Part shown: in pieces, positions 1-9,500 of the stretch
Layout: each line of letters begins with the position of its first letter
Numbering within the stretch: position 1 is the first letter of the stretch
Assembly: GCF_001295265.1 (NCBI RefSeq)
Contig: NZ_LJOD01000001.1
Span: 620,001-684,000 of the forward strand
Length of the DNA stretch: 64,000 nucleotides
From: Chryseobacterium indologenes
Lineage (GTDB): Bacteria > Bacteroidota > Bacteroidia > Flavobacteriales > Weeksellaceae
Reading direction: 5' to 3'
The notes under the pieces: generated by a model
Database searches by the model: none
What the model was told of the DNA's origin: nothing
Seen by the model: only the letters and a program-made list of their open reading frames with translations
Translations under genes and position numbers: made by a program

Positions 1-1275
1 CAGGCTGGCTCCCACACTTAAAGTAGGACTGATATGTCCGAAAAATGGGGGAACAACGAATAAAAATTTAGATGGTTTTTCAGGTTTTGAAGCCTTCGCC
101 AGCGCCTGTTCCAATAAATCTGCCGCTGTTGCCGAACCTCCTGCTTCCACGAAAGACTGCCCTACTTTCCGGGCCGCTTCACGATAGCAAGGATTATTTA
201 ATATCTTCTGCACTGCTTCTCTCAGATGGTTGGCTTTAAAACGGTTGAAATTCAGACGTTCACCCGCTTCTGTACGCACTACCCTTCCGGCAACATGCGA
301 CTGGTCATAGGCAATCGGGATGACTACCAAAGGTATTCCGTTGGATAAAGCTTCAGAAACGGTATTGTGTCCGCCGTGGCAAACCACTCCGTCAAGATGA
401 GGTAACAGATCCAATTGAGGAACCTGCCTGTACACCATGAAGTTATCAGGCCACTGCTCAAAAAGCTGCGGATCTGAAACCACTACAACCGTTAAGCTTT
501 CATCTTTAAAAGCATCGATTACCTTCTGGAAAAATGCTTTTTTATGATCATGATCGAAAGTTGTTCCGATGCTTACCAGAATTTTTTTGCGGTCATTGCT
601 TTTCAATTTTTCCCAATCAAATTCACATGAGATACGTCTTTCTGTAAGAACCGGGCCTGTGAATTGATATTGGGCAGGCAGATCTTCCATTTCACCAAAG
701 AAATAATCAGAGGTTAAAACAAGTGTCAGCAGGTCTGAAGTCGCCAGAGAGCGTTGTTCGTGGAAGCCAAGCTCCTTTTGTAAATTGATAATCTGATTTA
801 CTTCCCATTCGTGCACTTTTGGAAGTTCATTCATGATTTTAATGGCTGCCGGAGCGGTAACGGAAGTAGCATAAGGGATTCCAAGAGCTTTCGCAGCAAC
901 AGGAGCGGCAAATAGCTGATGGTCACCAATAATCAAATCAGGCTGGTATGTTTTCAATAAAACGATCATTCCCTTATAGCAATGTCTGTTCAGCGGAATA
1001 AGGACTTCTTCATAAAGGAACTTAACACTGTCAATACCATACACTACTTTCTTCGAAATAATATCGAGATACTGTTCACTTTCTTTCTTTTCTTCGTCAG
1101 TCTGATCGTATTTGATCAGTAATAATTTTCCTCCTTCGGGAAGTTTTGCCTCTAAAGCAGGATCAAGGCTGATCCAGGCTACTTCATGTCCTCTTTCCAG
1201 CAGCGTGGCACCGATGCTTAAGGTAGGATTGACATGTCCTGTTAATGGTGGAACTATAAATGCAAATTTAGCCAT
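1..1275 (-). CDS. Tandem UGT-type glycosyltransferase (3' end outside window)
   Basis: This is a GT-B fold, UDP-glycosyltransferase-like enzyme (MGT/UGT family), expected to move a sugar from a nucleotide donor to a lipid or polyketide. Reading from the ATG at 1273-1275 gives MAKFAFIVPPLTGHVNPTLS, the usual N-terminal acceptor-side motif, and near residue 310 the donor-binding segment CHGGHNTVSEAL. The frame does not stop after this first module. It passes through a lysine/proline-rich linker (KASKPEKPSK) and begins a second N-terminal motif, FLFVVPPFFGHISPTLSVGA, which runs off the window. The protein is therefore probably two glycosyltransferase modules in one chain. It overlaps the upstream hydrolase gene by 8 bases, so it belongs to the PKS operon and probably glycosylates its product. 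Confidence 0.85.
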   Translation of the reverse strand, partial: MAKFAFIVPPLTGHVNPTLSIGATLLERGHEVAWISLDPALEAKLPEGGKLLLIKYDQTDEEKKESEQYLDIISKKVVYGIDSVKFLYEEVLIPLNRHCYKGMIVLLKTYQPDLIIGDHQLFAAPVAAKALGIPYATSVTAPAAIKIMNELPKVHEWEVNQIINLQKELGFHEQRSLATSDLLTLVLTSDYFFGEMEDLPAQYQFTGPVLTERRISCEFDWEKLKSNDRKKILVSIGTTFDHDHKKAFFQKVIDAFKDESLTVVVVSDPQLFEQWPDNFMVYRQVPQLDLLPHLDGVVCHGGHNTVSEALSNGIPLVVIPIAYDQSHVAGRVVRTEAGERLNFNRFKANHLREAVQKILNNPCYREAARKVGQSFVEAGGSATAADLLEQALAKASKPEKPSKFLFVVPPFFGHISPTLSVGASL

Positions 1276-2050
1276 GATTCTTCGTTAAAATATTAGATAG
1301 AAAATGAGCGATCGTTTCTGCTATGAGCTGAGGTTCCTGAATGGGAATATTGTGATCGCCGGGAATTAATTCAAGTTCGGATGAACCGATTTGAGACTGC
1401 AGCCATTCTCCTGTGGGTCTACAGTTGGAATCAGCACCATAAAGCAATAACGTGGAAGCTGTTAATCCATTGAAATCAGCTTCACCAAGAAAATGTTTTT
1501 CCCGGATCATATCTGCCTTGATGCTGGTCTGATTAAACAGGAATTCATACATACGATGGTTTTTTTCCATCTGTCTTTTACCCATCTGTACTTTGGTGGT
1601 ATCTGTAAAGTTGGCAACATAATGTTCAAGGAATTCTTTGCTGTATTCATCAATGATGTTACGGGCTTTTTCGTCCTGGGGATCGGGAGCTTCCATCACG
1701 ACCAACTGACTGATCCGCTCAGGATATTCCAATGCTGTTTTTAACGCAATAAGGCCTCCGAAACTGTAGCCGACAAGGTGTACTTTTTCCAGTTTAAGGT
1801 GATCTATTAAACCTATCAGATCAGATGACATGCTTTTCAGGTCGTAACCATCCAAAAAACGTTCACTCATACCGTGACTTTTCAGATCGTACATCACTAC
1901 ATGAAAATGCTTTGCCAGCACAGGGGCAATATTAAAATAATAAATGGACAGGTTGCTGAACATACCGTGGATCAGTACCACAGTTTGTTCAGCTCCCTTA
2001 TTAAGTTCCTGAATATGAACTTCCTTATTGTTTACACTGATTATTGGCAT
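1268..2050 (-). CDS. Alpha/beta hydrolase, likely thioesterase-type release enzyme
   Basis: A 260-residue alpha/beta hydrolase. Visible landmarks are the oxyanion segment VVLIHGMFSN near residue 25, the nucleophile elbow GYSFGG near residue 95, an acidic residue in LLYGADSN near 206 and the C-terminal histidine in IPGDHNIP near 235. There is no signal peptide, so it is cytoplasmic. It lies between the carrier protein and the glycosyltransferase and overlaps both: its ATG sits inside the last codons of the reconstructed ACP frame and its end overlaps the glycosyltransferase start. That position suggests it releases or transfers the acyl chain from the ACP, as a type II thioesterase would. The hydrolase fold is clear; the substrate is inferred. 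Confidence 0.85.
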   Translation of the reverse strand: MPIISVNNKEVHIQELNKGAEQTVVLIHGMFSNLSIYYFNIAPVLAKHFHVVMYDLKSHGMSERFLDGYDLKSMSSDLIGLIDHLKLEKVHLVGYSFGGLIALKTALEYPERISQLVVMEAPDPQDEKARNIIDEYSKEFLEHYVANFTDTTKVQMGKRQMEKNHRMYEFLFNQTSIKADMIREKHFLGEADFNGLTASTLLLYGADSNCRPTGEWLQSQIGSSELELIPGDHNIPIQEPQLIAETIAHFLSNILTKNHG

Positions 2051-2341
2051 TCGTAGATATAATTGATGATCATACTCAGGTCCAGATTAATCAGTTCGTC
2101 AAGATCCATAGAAGACAACCATCCGGTAAAATCAATCTGATCCCCGAAATGAGCTTTAATCTTTTTCAGAAAAAGAGACAATCTCTATACTGTCCATTTC
2201 AAGATCTTTGGCGAATGAACTTTCCGGAGTAATGTCCATTTCCTCTACAAATTCAGCACCGATTACTTCAGTAATAAAACCTTTTAAAAGGATAAAAAGT
2301 TCTTCGTGGTTCATTTTTAATGTTGCGTTTACAGTGTCCAT
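2041..2341 (-). pseudogene. Stand-alone acyl carrier protein, frameshifted
   Basis: The N-terminal frame contains KDLEMDSIEIVSF, with the DSI serine that would carry phosphopantetheine, then ends prematurely at 2156 as SEKD*. One base over, the sequence continues as a normal ACP C-terminus (IKAHFGDQIDFTGWLSSM, then a helix ending NYIYECQ) with a stop at 2041-2043, overlapping the hydrolase start at 2050. The break lies between a run of five T and a run of five A (2162-2174), so loss of one base restores an ACP of about 90-100 residues. It could be a sequencing error, a real inactivating indel or programmed slippage. The start may be 2341 or 2314 (MNHEEL). The upstream PKS gene overlaps the 2341 start. 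Confidence 0.8.
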
Positions 2342-5300
2342 CCGATAATATAATTTTGATGTTTAATAGTTTTGATTTCAATGTTATTGATCCACAGGTG
2401 ATCGTCTTTTATAAGTTCGACTTCGAAGGCTTTAGGATTTCCTTTCAGTCCGGTTCCTAAGAACTTTCCGTAGGCTTCCTTAGCTACCCAGAACCGGGTG
2501 GTCCATTCTGCCTGGTCTCTGTCTTTTAACAGGGTTAATTCTTTGTCAGTAAATACCATATCGTAGAATCCTGAACTGCGTTCTTCCATCAGTTCCATAT
2601 CAATACCTACCGATTTACCATATCTCGCTATACCTACGGCTTCTTTTCCTTTATGGGCTAAAGAAATATGAATATTCTCTGTAAAATCACTGATGAGATA
2701 AGGTTTCCCCGACTCATCGGAACGAATTTCAAAGGTAATCGGGAAGCAGGCATGATTTTTTTCCTGACGAAGAAGGTTTCTAACGGCATCTTTAACCGCT
2801 ACACGGCTTACCATCCAGTTTTTCTTCCTGTTCGGTACTAATTGCTGATGATGTTGTTTTTCTGTTTGGTTAAAATATCTTTTCAGGATAAAATCCCATG
2901 AAGCCACTCTGGTATAGGCCTGGCGGAAAAAGAATACTTCAGGAGCAATCTCTTCCGAAAGGCGGTTGTACAGCGGCGACATGGAAACATTCCATAAAGC
3001 GGCATCAATTTCCAGTCTTCTGTTTTGCCAGCCGGTGATAGCGCACCATACTTTTCCGTCTCTTTTCAGGATAATATCGGCTATGGCAAACTCATCATTA
3101 AGTTCGGTCAGCATGCAGGTACATTCAAAAATACCTTCCTGATCGTGCATGTCACCGAAGAATTCAATATCTCTGATTTTCACCGGGAATGCAATACGGT
3201 CTTTCACTAAGGTAAGCTGTAACCAAAGTCCGAATAACTGTCCTGCATTATCCAATAGAGAACCTTTCCCTCCGTTTCCTTTTATTTTTCCAACAATCCC
3301 TTTGTCTCCAACGGCTGAAACTTCCGTAATTCCCTGGTATTTTTCTCCATGGAACATGTGCATGTCATAGATTTCCTCAGGGGTTCTTTCAATAGGCAAA
3401 AGATTACCGATGGAAAAATTAAAAGCAGGAACAGGAACAGATGATGATTTTAAGATCACCTCTGCATTGGCGAAGTTTTCAATATCCAGATAAGCATGGT
3501 TAGTTCCACGCCATTCCCCTTTTACCGTTTTTTCAAAAGGCCTGGCTACGTTCATCCACTGGAAAACACTTACATTCATGATTTTATGAACCTGAGTTCC
3601 GGGGATTTCGGCTTCTGCAATCTCTGCCAGCTGCTCAAAGATCATCGTCATCGGGATTACCGGTTCCATATCGGCTACATGAGCCCATCCTTTAGGCTGC
3701 CTCAATAAGCTGTGGTCGATCAGGTATGGATGACTTTCCAGCGTTACATACAAATCTTTAGAAAAGGTTGTACTTCTCGGTGTTTTTGGAGCAACTTGCT
3801 GTGCTACAGGCGCAGGTCGTTGAATAGTGATTTCCGGGCGGTTCTGGAATAAAGTCAGGACTTCTTCCTGCATACGGATCATATCGGCAACATTATCCTG
3901 GAATGCCTGTACCAGCGGATGTCCGCTTTTAGTGGTAATGACCGAACCTGCATATTGTTTTGGCACATCAAATGATTGAGCCAAAGCTTTAACTTCTTTA
4001 AAATCACGGATAATAGGCGAACCTAATTTCAGTTTAATGCCTTTGCCTGTTGATTTTTTTGAATGATTCTGAATGCTTAAAAAGTCAAGAGCAATGGTCT
4101 TACCTTCTACAAATAATGAGGCCACCACACGCTGTAACTGGGATAATGCGGAACGCACCGGAACACTGGAAGCAATCGTACTGAATGCTTTTCCTTTCAA
4201 TGTATCATCAATAAACCCTATCAGACCACCGGTTCCCACCTGAATAAATACTCTTGCACCTTCTTCATATAATTTCTCCGTCAGCTCACGGAAGCGGACC
4301 GGTTCAACCAAATGTTCGGCACTCAATTTTCTGATGGCTGCCTGATCTGAGGGATAAGGCTCCAGAGTTGTAGCAGACCATAACGGGATTTTTGTCTTCT
4401 GAAACTGCGCTTTCTCCATTCCGGCAAGAATTACATCCAGTTTATCAGCGATAAAAGGAGAATGGAATCCGGACTGGAACGGCAGAATCTGATGAAATAT
4501 CTGTTTTGATTTTAACAGGGGAACCAATTCATCCAGAGCTGTGTTGCTTCCGCAAAGAATCACCTGATTAGGGCAGTTATCGTTGGAAACATATAAGCTT
4601 TCAATCTCCGCAATAAAAGGTTTTACGACATCAATTCCTGCTCCGATAGCAATGAACTTAGAATCTTTTAATTCAAAGGTTTCCGGATTCAGGACGTCGA
4701 TTAAAGCTTTTACAGAATTAGCTTCTGCCAGTTCTGATGAATATCCTGCCAGCCATTCTCCTAAACTATGTCCGGCATTCATGTCCGGGATAATTCCCAG
4801 TTTTTTTAATGAATTATCAAGGATGCTGCAATTGTTGAAGATGTTCAAAGCATCAGTTAAAAGGCCTTCTCCTTCGGTTTCTATAGGTGCTGTTAATCCG
4901 AAATACCGGCTCACACTTTCTACTTCTCCTTTCGCAAGACCGTCTAAGCCGGGAAACACAAAGGCTACTTTTCCTCCATCTTTTAGCAATGGTGCAGAAG
5001 TATACCAGATATCCTGCTTATTTTTCCAGATAAGATTCCTGGAAACAATTTTAATGGCTTTTTCTACTCTTGCAGGGGTTGGATCGAATATCGCTACTCT
5101 GAAATCACCTTCCCCTAACGTGGTATCATTATTTTGTAATGCAGAAAGCAGTTCTTCATGGGTGGGCCTTGCCAATATCAGTATATGATCTTTTTTAGGC
5201 ATCTCATAGCTTTCAAGAACAACGTGTGCGTTAATTCCCCCAAATCCGAAAGCATTCACTGCTGCTACCTTTGGCAAACCTGTTTTTGACCAGCTCTTCG

Positions 5301-6576
5301 GCTCCTGTACAGGTTCAAAACGGGTCTTCTGCATATCTGCAACCGGATTTTCACAGTGTAATGTTGGGGGCAGTGTGTCATGATGCAGGGCAAGACAGGT
5401 TTTAATTAATCCTGCAATTCCTGCAGCAGGCATAGCATGACCGATATTTGATTTCACAGAGCCAATCCCTGCTGTCGGAACTTCTTCTTTCCCGAAGAAC
5501 TGAGCCAGGGTCTGAAGTTCTGTTTTATCTCCAAGCGGAGTTCCGGTACCATGAGCTTCAAGGTAGCCTACTTTATTTTTATCTAAACCTGCATTCATCC
5601 AGGCCTGTTCCAAAGCTTTCAGCTGCCCTTTTACAGACGGACTCATCACACTGGTTCCGTTTCCGTCACTGCTTACACCTACTCCTTTAATGACCGCATA
5701 AATCTTATCCTGATCCCGGATTGCATCTTCCAGTCTTTTTAGAACCACAAAACCACAGCCTTCCCCAATCAGAAGCCCGTCTGCATCTTTACTGAACGGT
5801 TTGATCTGCTCCTGACGGGACATAGCTCCAAGCTGGGCAAAAATGCTCCAGAAAGCAGCATTTTGTCCGGTGTGTACGCCTCCCGCAATCATGATATCGG
5901 AGCGTCCCCGCTGAAGTTCCTGCACCGCATGGTCTACTGCAATCAGGGCACTTGCGCAGGCTGCATCTACAGTAAAGGCTACTCCTCCCAGATCAAAACG
6001 GTTGGCCACCAGCGAGGCCACGAGATTAGGAATTAATCCCATAGCCGTATCAGCGGCAAACCGTCCTTTCTTTTCCTGAAAGGCATATTTAACTTTTTCA
6101 ATATCTTCTGATGAAACCTGAGGCAGCAATTCTTTCAGTAATGACGAAATCTGTTCTCCGGTTCTCACAATTTCAATGGCACGGGTAGCACCCGGCCCGG
6201 TATAGTTTCCTTTCCCAATGATAATTCCCGCCTTTTCAAGGGAAGCATTTTTTTGAAATATTCCGGCGTCCTCTAAAGCTTTCTGAACTAAATCAAGGGT
6301 CAGTAGATGATCGGGCTCTGTTCCTTCCACAGCAAGGGGTAAAATTCCAAAAGCGACAGGATCAAATTCATAATCAGGGATAAACCCTCCCCGTTTACAG
6401 TAGAAACGGTCAACCGGGCTGGTAGCATCGCTGAAATGAACAGGATCAATCCTGTCAGCAGGAACGGATTGGGTAGAATCTACTTTATTGATAATATTCT
6501 GCCAGAAAGTGTCGGCATCCTGTGCCCCGGGAAAGACACAGGATAAGCCGATTACAGCAACATCTGTTTGTTTCAT
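2329..6576 (-). CDS. PUFA/Hgl-like polyketide synthase: KS-AT-DH-PPTase
   Basis: A 1415-residue iterative type I synthase subunit. The N-terminal ketosynthase has all three catalytic residues: Cys in DAACASA near 205, His in EAHGTGTPLGD and His in SNIGHAMPAAG. It is therefore a condensing KS, not a chain-length factor. An acyltransferase follows with nucleophile motif GHSLGEW near 604 and FHSPF, but its usual GQGSQ segment is degenerate (FPGLDG). Near 950 a hot-dog dehydratase region starts (HPYLIDH) with a later DNAGQ motif. The C-terminus is a 4'-phosphopantetheinyl transferase domain (GIDMELME near 1325, WVAKEAYGK near 1365) that can activate the pathway's ACPs. It lies 18 bases after PKS1 and overlaps the ACP gene. 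The domain order resembles PfaC/HglC-type synthases. Confidence 0.88.
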   Translation of the reverse strand: MKQTDVAVIGLSCVFPGAQDADTFWQNIINKVDSTQSVPADRIDPVHFSDATSPVDRFYCKRGGFIPDYEFDPVAFGILPLAVEGTEPDHLLTLDLVQKALEDAGIFQKNASLEKAGIIIGKGNYTGPGATRAIEIVRTGEQISSLLKELLPQVSSEDIEKVKYAFQEKKGRFAADTAMGLIPNLVASLVANRFDLGGVAFTVDAACASALIAVDHAVQELQRGRSDIMIAGGVHTGQNAAFWSIFAQLGAMSRQEQIKPFSKDADGLLIGEGCGFVVLKRLEDAIRDQDKIYAVIKGVGVSSDGNGTSVMSPSVKGQLKALEQAWMNAGLDKNKVGYLEAHGTGTPLGDKTELQTLAQFFGKEEVPTAGIGSVKSNIGHAMPAAGIAGLIKTCLALHHDTLPPTLHCENPVADMQKTRFEPVQEPKSWSKTGLPKVAAVNAFGFGGINAHVVLESYEMPKKDHILILARPTHEELLSALQNNDTTLGEGDFRVAIFDPTPARVEKAIKIVSRNLIWKNKQDIWYTSAPLLKDGGKVAFVFPGLDGLAKGEVESVSRYFGLTAPIETEGEGLLTDALNIFNNCSILDNSLKKLGIIPDMNAGHSLGEWLAGYSSELAEANSVKALIDVLNPETFELKDSKFIAIGAGIDVVKPFIAEIESLYVSNDNCPNQVILCGSNTALDELVPLLKSKQIFHQILPFQSGFHSPFIADKLDVILAGMEKAQFQKTKIPLWSATTLEPYPSDQAAIRKLSAEHLVEPVRFRELTEKLYEEGARVFIQVGTGGLIGFIDDTLKGKAFSTIASSVPVRSALSQLQRVVASLFVEGKTIALDFLSIQNHSKKSTGKGIKLKLGSPIIRDFKEVKALAQSFDVPKQYAGSVITTKSGHPLVQAFQDNVADMIRMQEEVLTLFQNRPEITIQRPAPVAQQVAPKTPRSTTFSKDLYVTLESHPYLIDHSLLRQPKGWAHVADMEPVIPMTMIFEQLAEIAEAEIPGTQVHKIMNVSVFQWMNVARPFEKTVKGEWRGTNHAYLDIENFANAEVILKSSSVPVPAFNFSIGNLLPIERTPEEIYDMHMFHGEKYQGITEVSAVGDKGIVGKIKGNGGKGSLLDNAGQLFGLWLQLTLVKDRIAFPVKIRDIEFFGDMHDQEGIFECTCMLTELNDEFAIADIILKRDGKVWCAITGWQNRRLEIDAALWNVSMSPLYNRLSEEIAPEVFFFRQAYTRVASWDFILKRYFNQTEKQHHQQLVPNRKKNWMVSRVAVKDAVRNLLRQEKNHACFPITFEIRSDESGKPYLISDFTENIHISLAHKGKEAVGIARYGKSVGIDMELMEERSSGFYDMVFTDKELTLLKDRDQAEWTTRFWVAKEAYGKFLGTGLKGNPKAFEVELIKDDHLWINNIEIKTIKHQNYIIGWTL

Positions 6577-6594
6577 ATAAATTCTGTACAGAGG

Positions 6595-9500
6595 TTACCA
6601 GTTGTTTCCTGACATGATCAACACCTGACTTTCAGTTCCGTATCTGATCTCGTTAAGGAAGATTTCTTTCCCTTCATCCAACGGGATCATGGAAATGCCA
6701 CGACGTTCATATTCTGATTCAAGAGTGGAAGAAACCATTCCGGCTCCTTTCCACGGGCCCCAGTTAATGGAAATTACTTTTCCTTTCAATCTTTTATTCA
6801 AAGCATTCGCGTAATCATCCAAAACACTATTGGCAGCCGCATAATCGGTCTGGCCTTTATTACCGTACACAGAAGCAATACTTGAGAATAATACGACAAA
6901 CTGGCAATCTGTACGTAGTTGTTCTGCTAATACACGCAATGGTTTTACTTTGGTATCAAACACACGTCCGAATGAAGAAGTCGTCTTTTGCCTGAATAAT
7001 TTATCTTCTAAAAGACCTGCACCGTGAATCACTCCGTCCAAACGATTGTATTTTTCATAAATACTGCTGATCAGGCTGCTTAATCCTTCTTCATCACAAA
7101 GGTCTAGGGATTTATAGACCATTGTATTTCCAAGCTTTTCCATATCTTGAATCGTACGCAGAATCTGATTATTTTTGAAGATTCTCACCGTTTCTTTTTC
7201 TATTTCAGCAGGAGAAGTGAATTTTCCGGATTTAATAAGTGAATTTCTTATTTCCTCTTTTGTTTTCATTCCTTCGAATTCTTTCAGAGCAAAAGCTTCA
7301 TTTCTTGGATCTGCTGATCTGCCTACTAAAATATAAGTACATGGATAAGCCTGAGACATATGCTTCACCAATTCTGCGGTTATTCCCTGCGCTCCTCCTA
7401 GTACCAGCACTACTGATTTCTGATCCAGCTGAATGTGTGCTTCATTTAAACTTGTAGATAATGGTGAAGGAATAATGTTAACCTTATGTCTTTTTTCGTT
7501 TTTATAAATAACCTCAGCAGGTTTATCGTTGGTTAGTATTTCTGTTAACGTAATTTCAGCAATCTGATCCATCTCCTGCGGGGTATTCAGGCTGATCAGC
7601 CTGCAGGTTGTATTTTCAAATTCCCTTGCCAGACTTTTGAAGAGTCCCGGATATCCCTGATGATGACGTAAAACACTTACATCGGTAATTTCCTGAAGAT
7701 GGGCAGGAATATCAGAAATCAGATATACCCATTTTACTTTATCAAAATCCAGTTTTTTAATGAGATCAACATGGTCAATAATGCTTGGCTTATCAGTGAC
7801 TGAAAAAAGGTCTAACATGATTAACCCGTCAACATTTGAAAGATCTTTTTCTGTATCTGCCAATTCTACGATGGCTCCATGCTTTTCCAGTTCATTTTTG
7901 ATCGCTGATGTTTGTCTGCTGTCATCCTGAGTGATGGCAAAACGTTTTCCTTTCAGAATTTCAGTACTCTGTACCAAGGAAACCTCTTCTGTAGGGGCAA
8001 TGTCAAAACGAAGACGTGATAATCCATTATTGGCAGTTTCGGGTGTGGCTGTTTCCTTTACTTCGTTTTTCAGTTCCCTGGTTTCGCTGCTCATTTCACT
8101 GATCCAGCCAGCCAGGCCACGAAGAGTTTTAATGGCTGCCAGTTTTTCCATTACATCATCTGCCTGTTCAAGATTTTCACCAAAACCGATCTTATTTTTA
8201 AGGTCTGCAATGATCTCCATACGTTTGATAGAATCAATGCTAAGGTCTGCTTCCAGATCAAGATCAAGACCCAACATCTCTTTCGGATAGCCTGTTTTTT
8301 CACTTACGATATTAAGTATAGCATTTTGAAGGTCTTCCAGGGATAAAGCAGATTTTGCCTGTGGCTTTGAGGTTGCTTCAGCCGTGATTCCATTTTTTTC
8401 AGGAGTTGCTGTACCTGTTCCGGAAAATTCAGTAAGCCATGAAACCAATCCACTCAGGGTTTTAATTCCGGCCAACTGTTCCATTACCGTATCTTCATTG
8501 GTATTACCGTTAGCTAGTGTTCCCAATTCATTACGAAGTGTTCCGATGATTTCCACTCTTTTAATGGAATCGATACTCAAATCTGCTTCAAGATCCATTT
8601 CCATGCCCAGCATTTCCTGCGGATATCCTGTTTTCTCGCTTACTACCTGTAATAATAATGCTTTAATATCTCTTGTTGGCGCCGGTTTTACAGCAACCGC
8701 AGAAGCTGCCACCGCAACGGCTCTTTCCTGATGAACCGGCTGCACAGGAATCATACGTTCGGGAACCTGATTGGGTATTGGTACATTGTAAACAGGCATC
8801 GGAGCTCCCTGAGGATTCTGCCCCATAAAGGAGAGCATCACATCACGCTGTGCCTGTATCATTAATTTCATGCTGTTTAAATATTCCTGCAGCATGCGTT
8901 CAGCTGTAGACAAGCTTTCCGGTGCAGGGTTTTGTGTAGTATTGGTAGTAAAATTGTTCATGGGAATAGGATTTATAATAGGAAGGGCGCCATTAGCAGG
9001 CAATGAACCTGTTGACGGATGTGCGGCTTGTCCGTTCACACGCCAGACCGCAGGGCTTTTCCTGTACAGTTCAGGCTGGTTAATATTAATGAGCTGAACG
9101 AAACGGCCATCAAAAAGTTTCTCAATGTTGAAGCTGCGTCCGGTTCCTAAATATTGGGCCAGCATGCAAAGAAGATGGGTAAATTTATTACGGCTGTTAT
9201 CTTCAACATATAAGGTCAGCTGATCTTTTTCAAGGCATGACTTAGTTAATCCTGTAAGGACTTTTCCAGGTCCTACCTCGATAAAGATTCTTGCACCATC
9301 GTTATACATCGCCTGCATCTGCTCTACGAATCTTACAGGCTGTACCAGATGCTCGGTTAATCTTTCTTTGATGGCTTCAGGCTCTGCCGGATATATTTCT
9401 GCAGTTGTATTGGACCATACAGGAATCTGCATTTCCCGGAAAGGAACGTTTTTTAATATGTCAGCATACAAATCTTTTGATTTTGCCAATAACGGACTGT

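Noticed and set aside
4583..5188. 201-codon frame on the plus strand inside PKS2
   Set aside because: Antisense to a well-supported AT domain; the translation is Ser/Pro-rich with no family resemblance.
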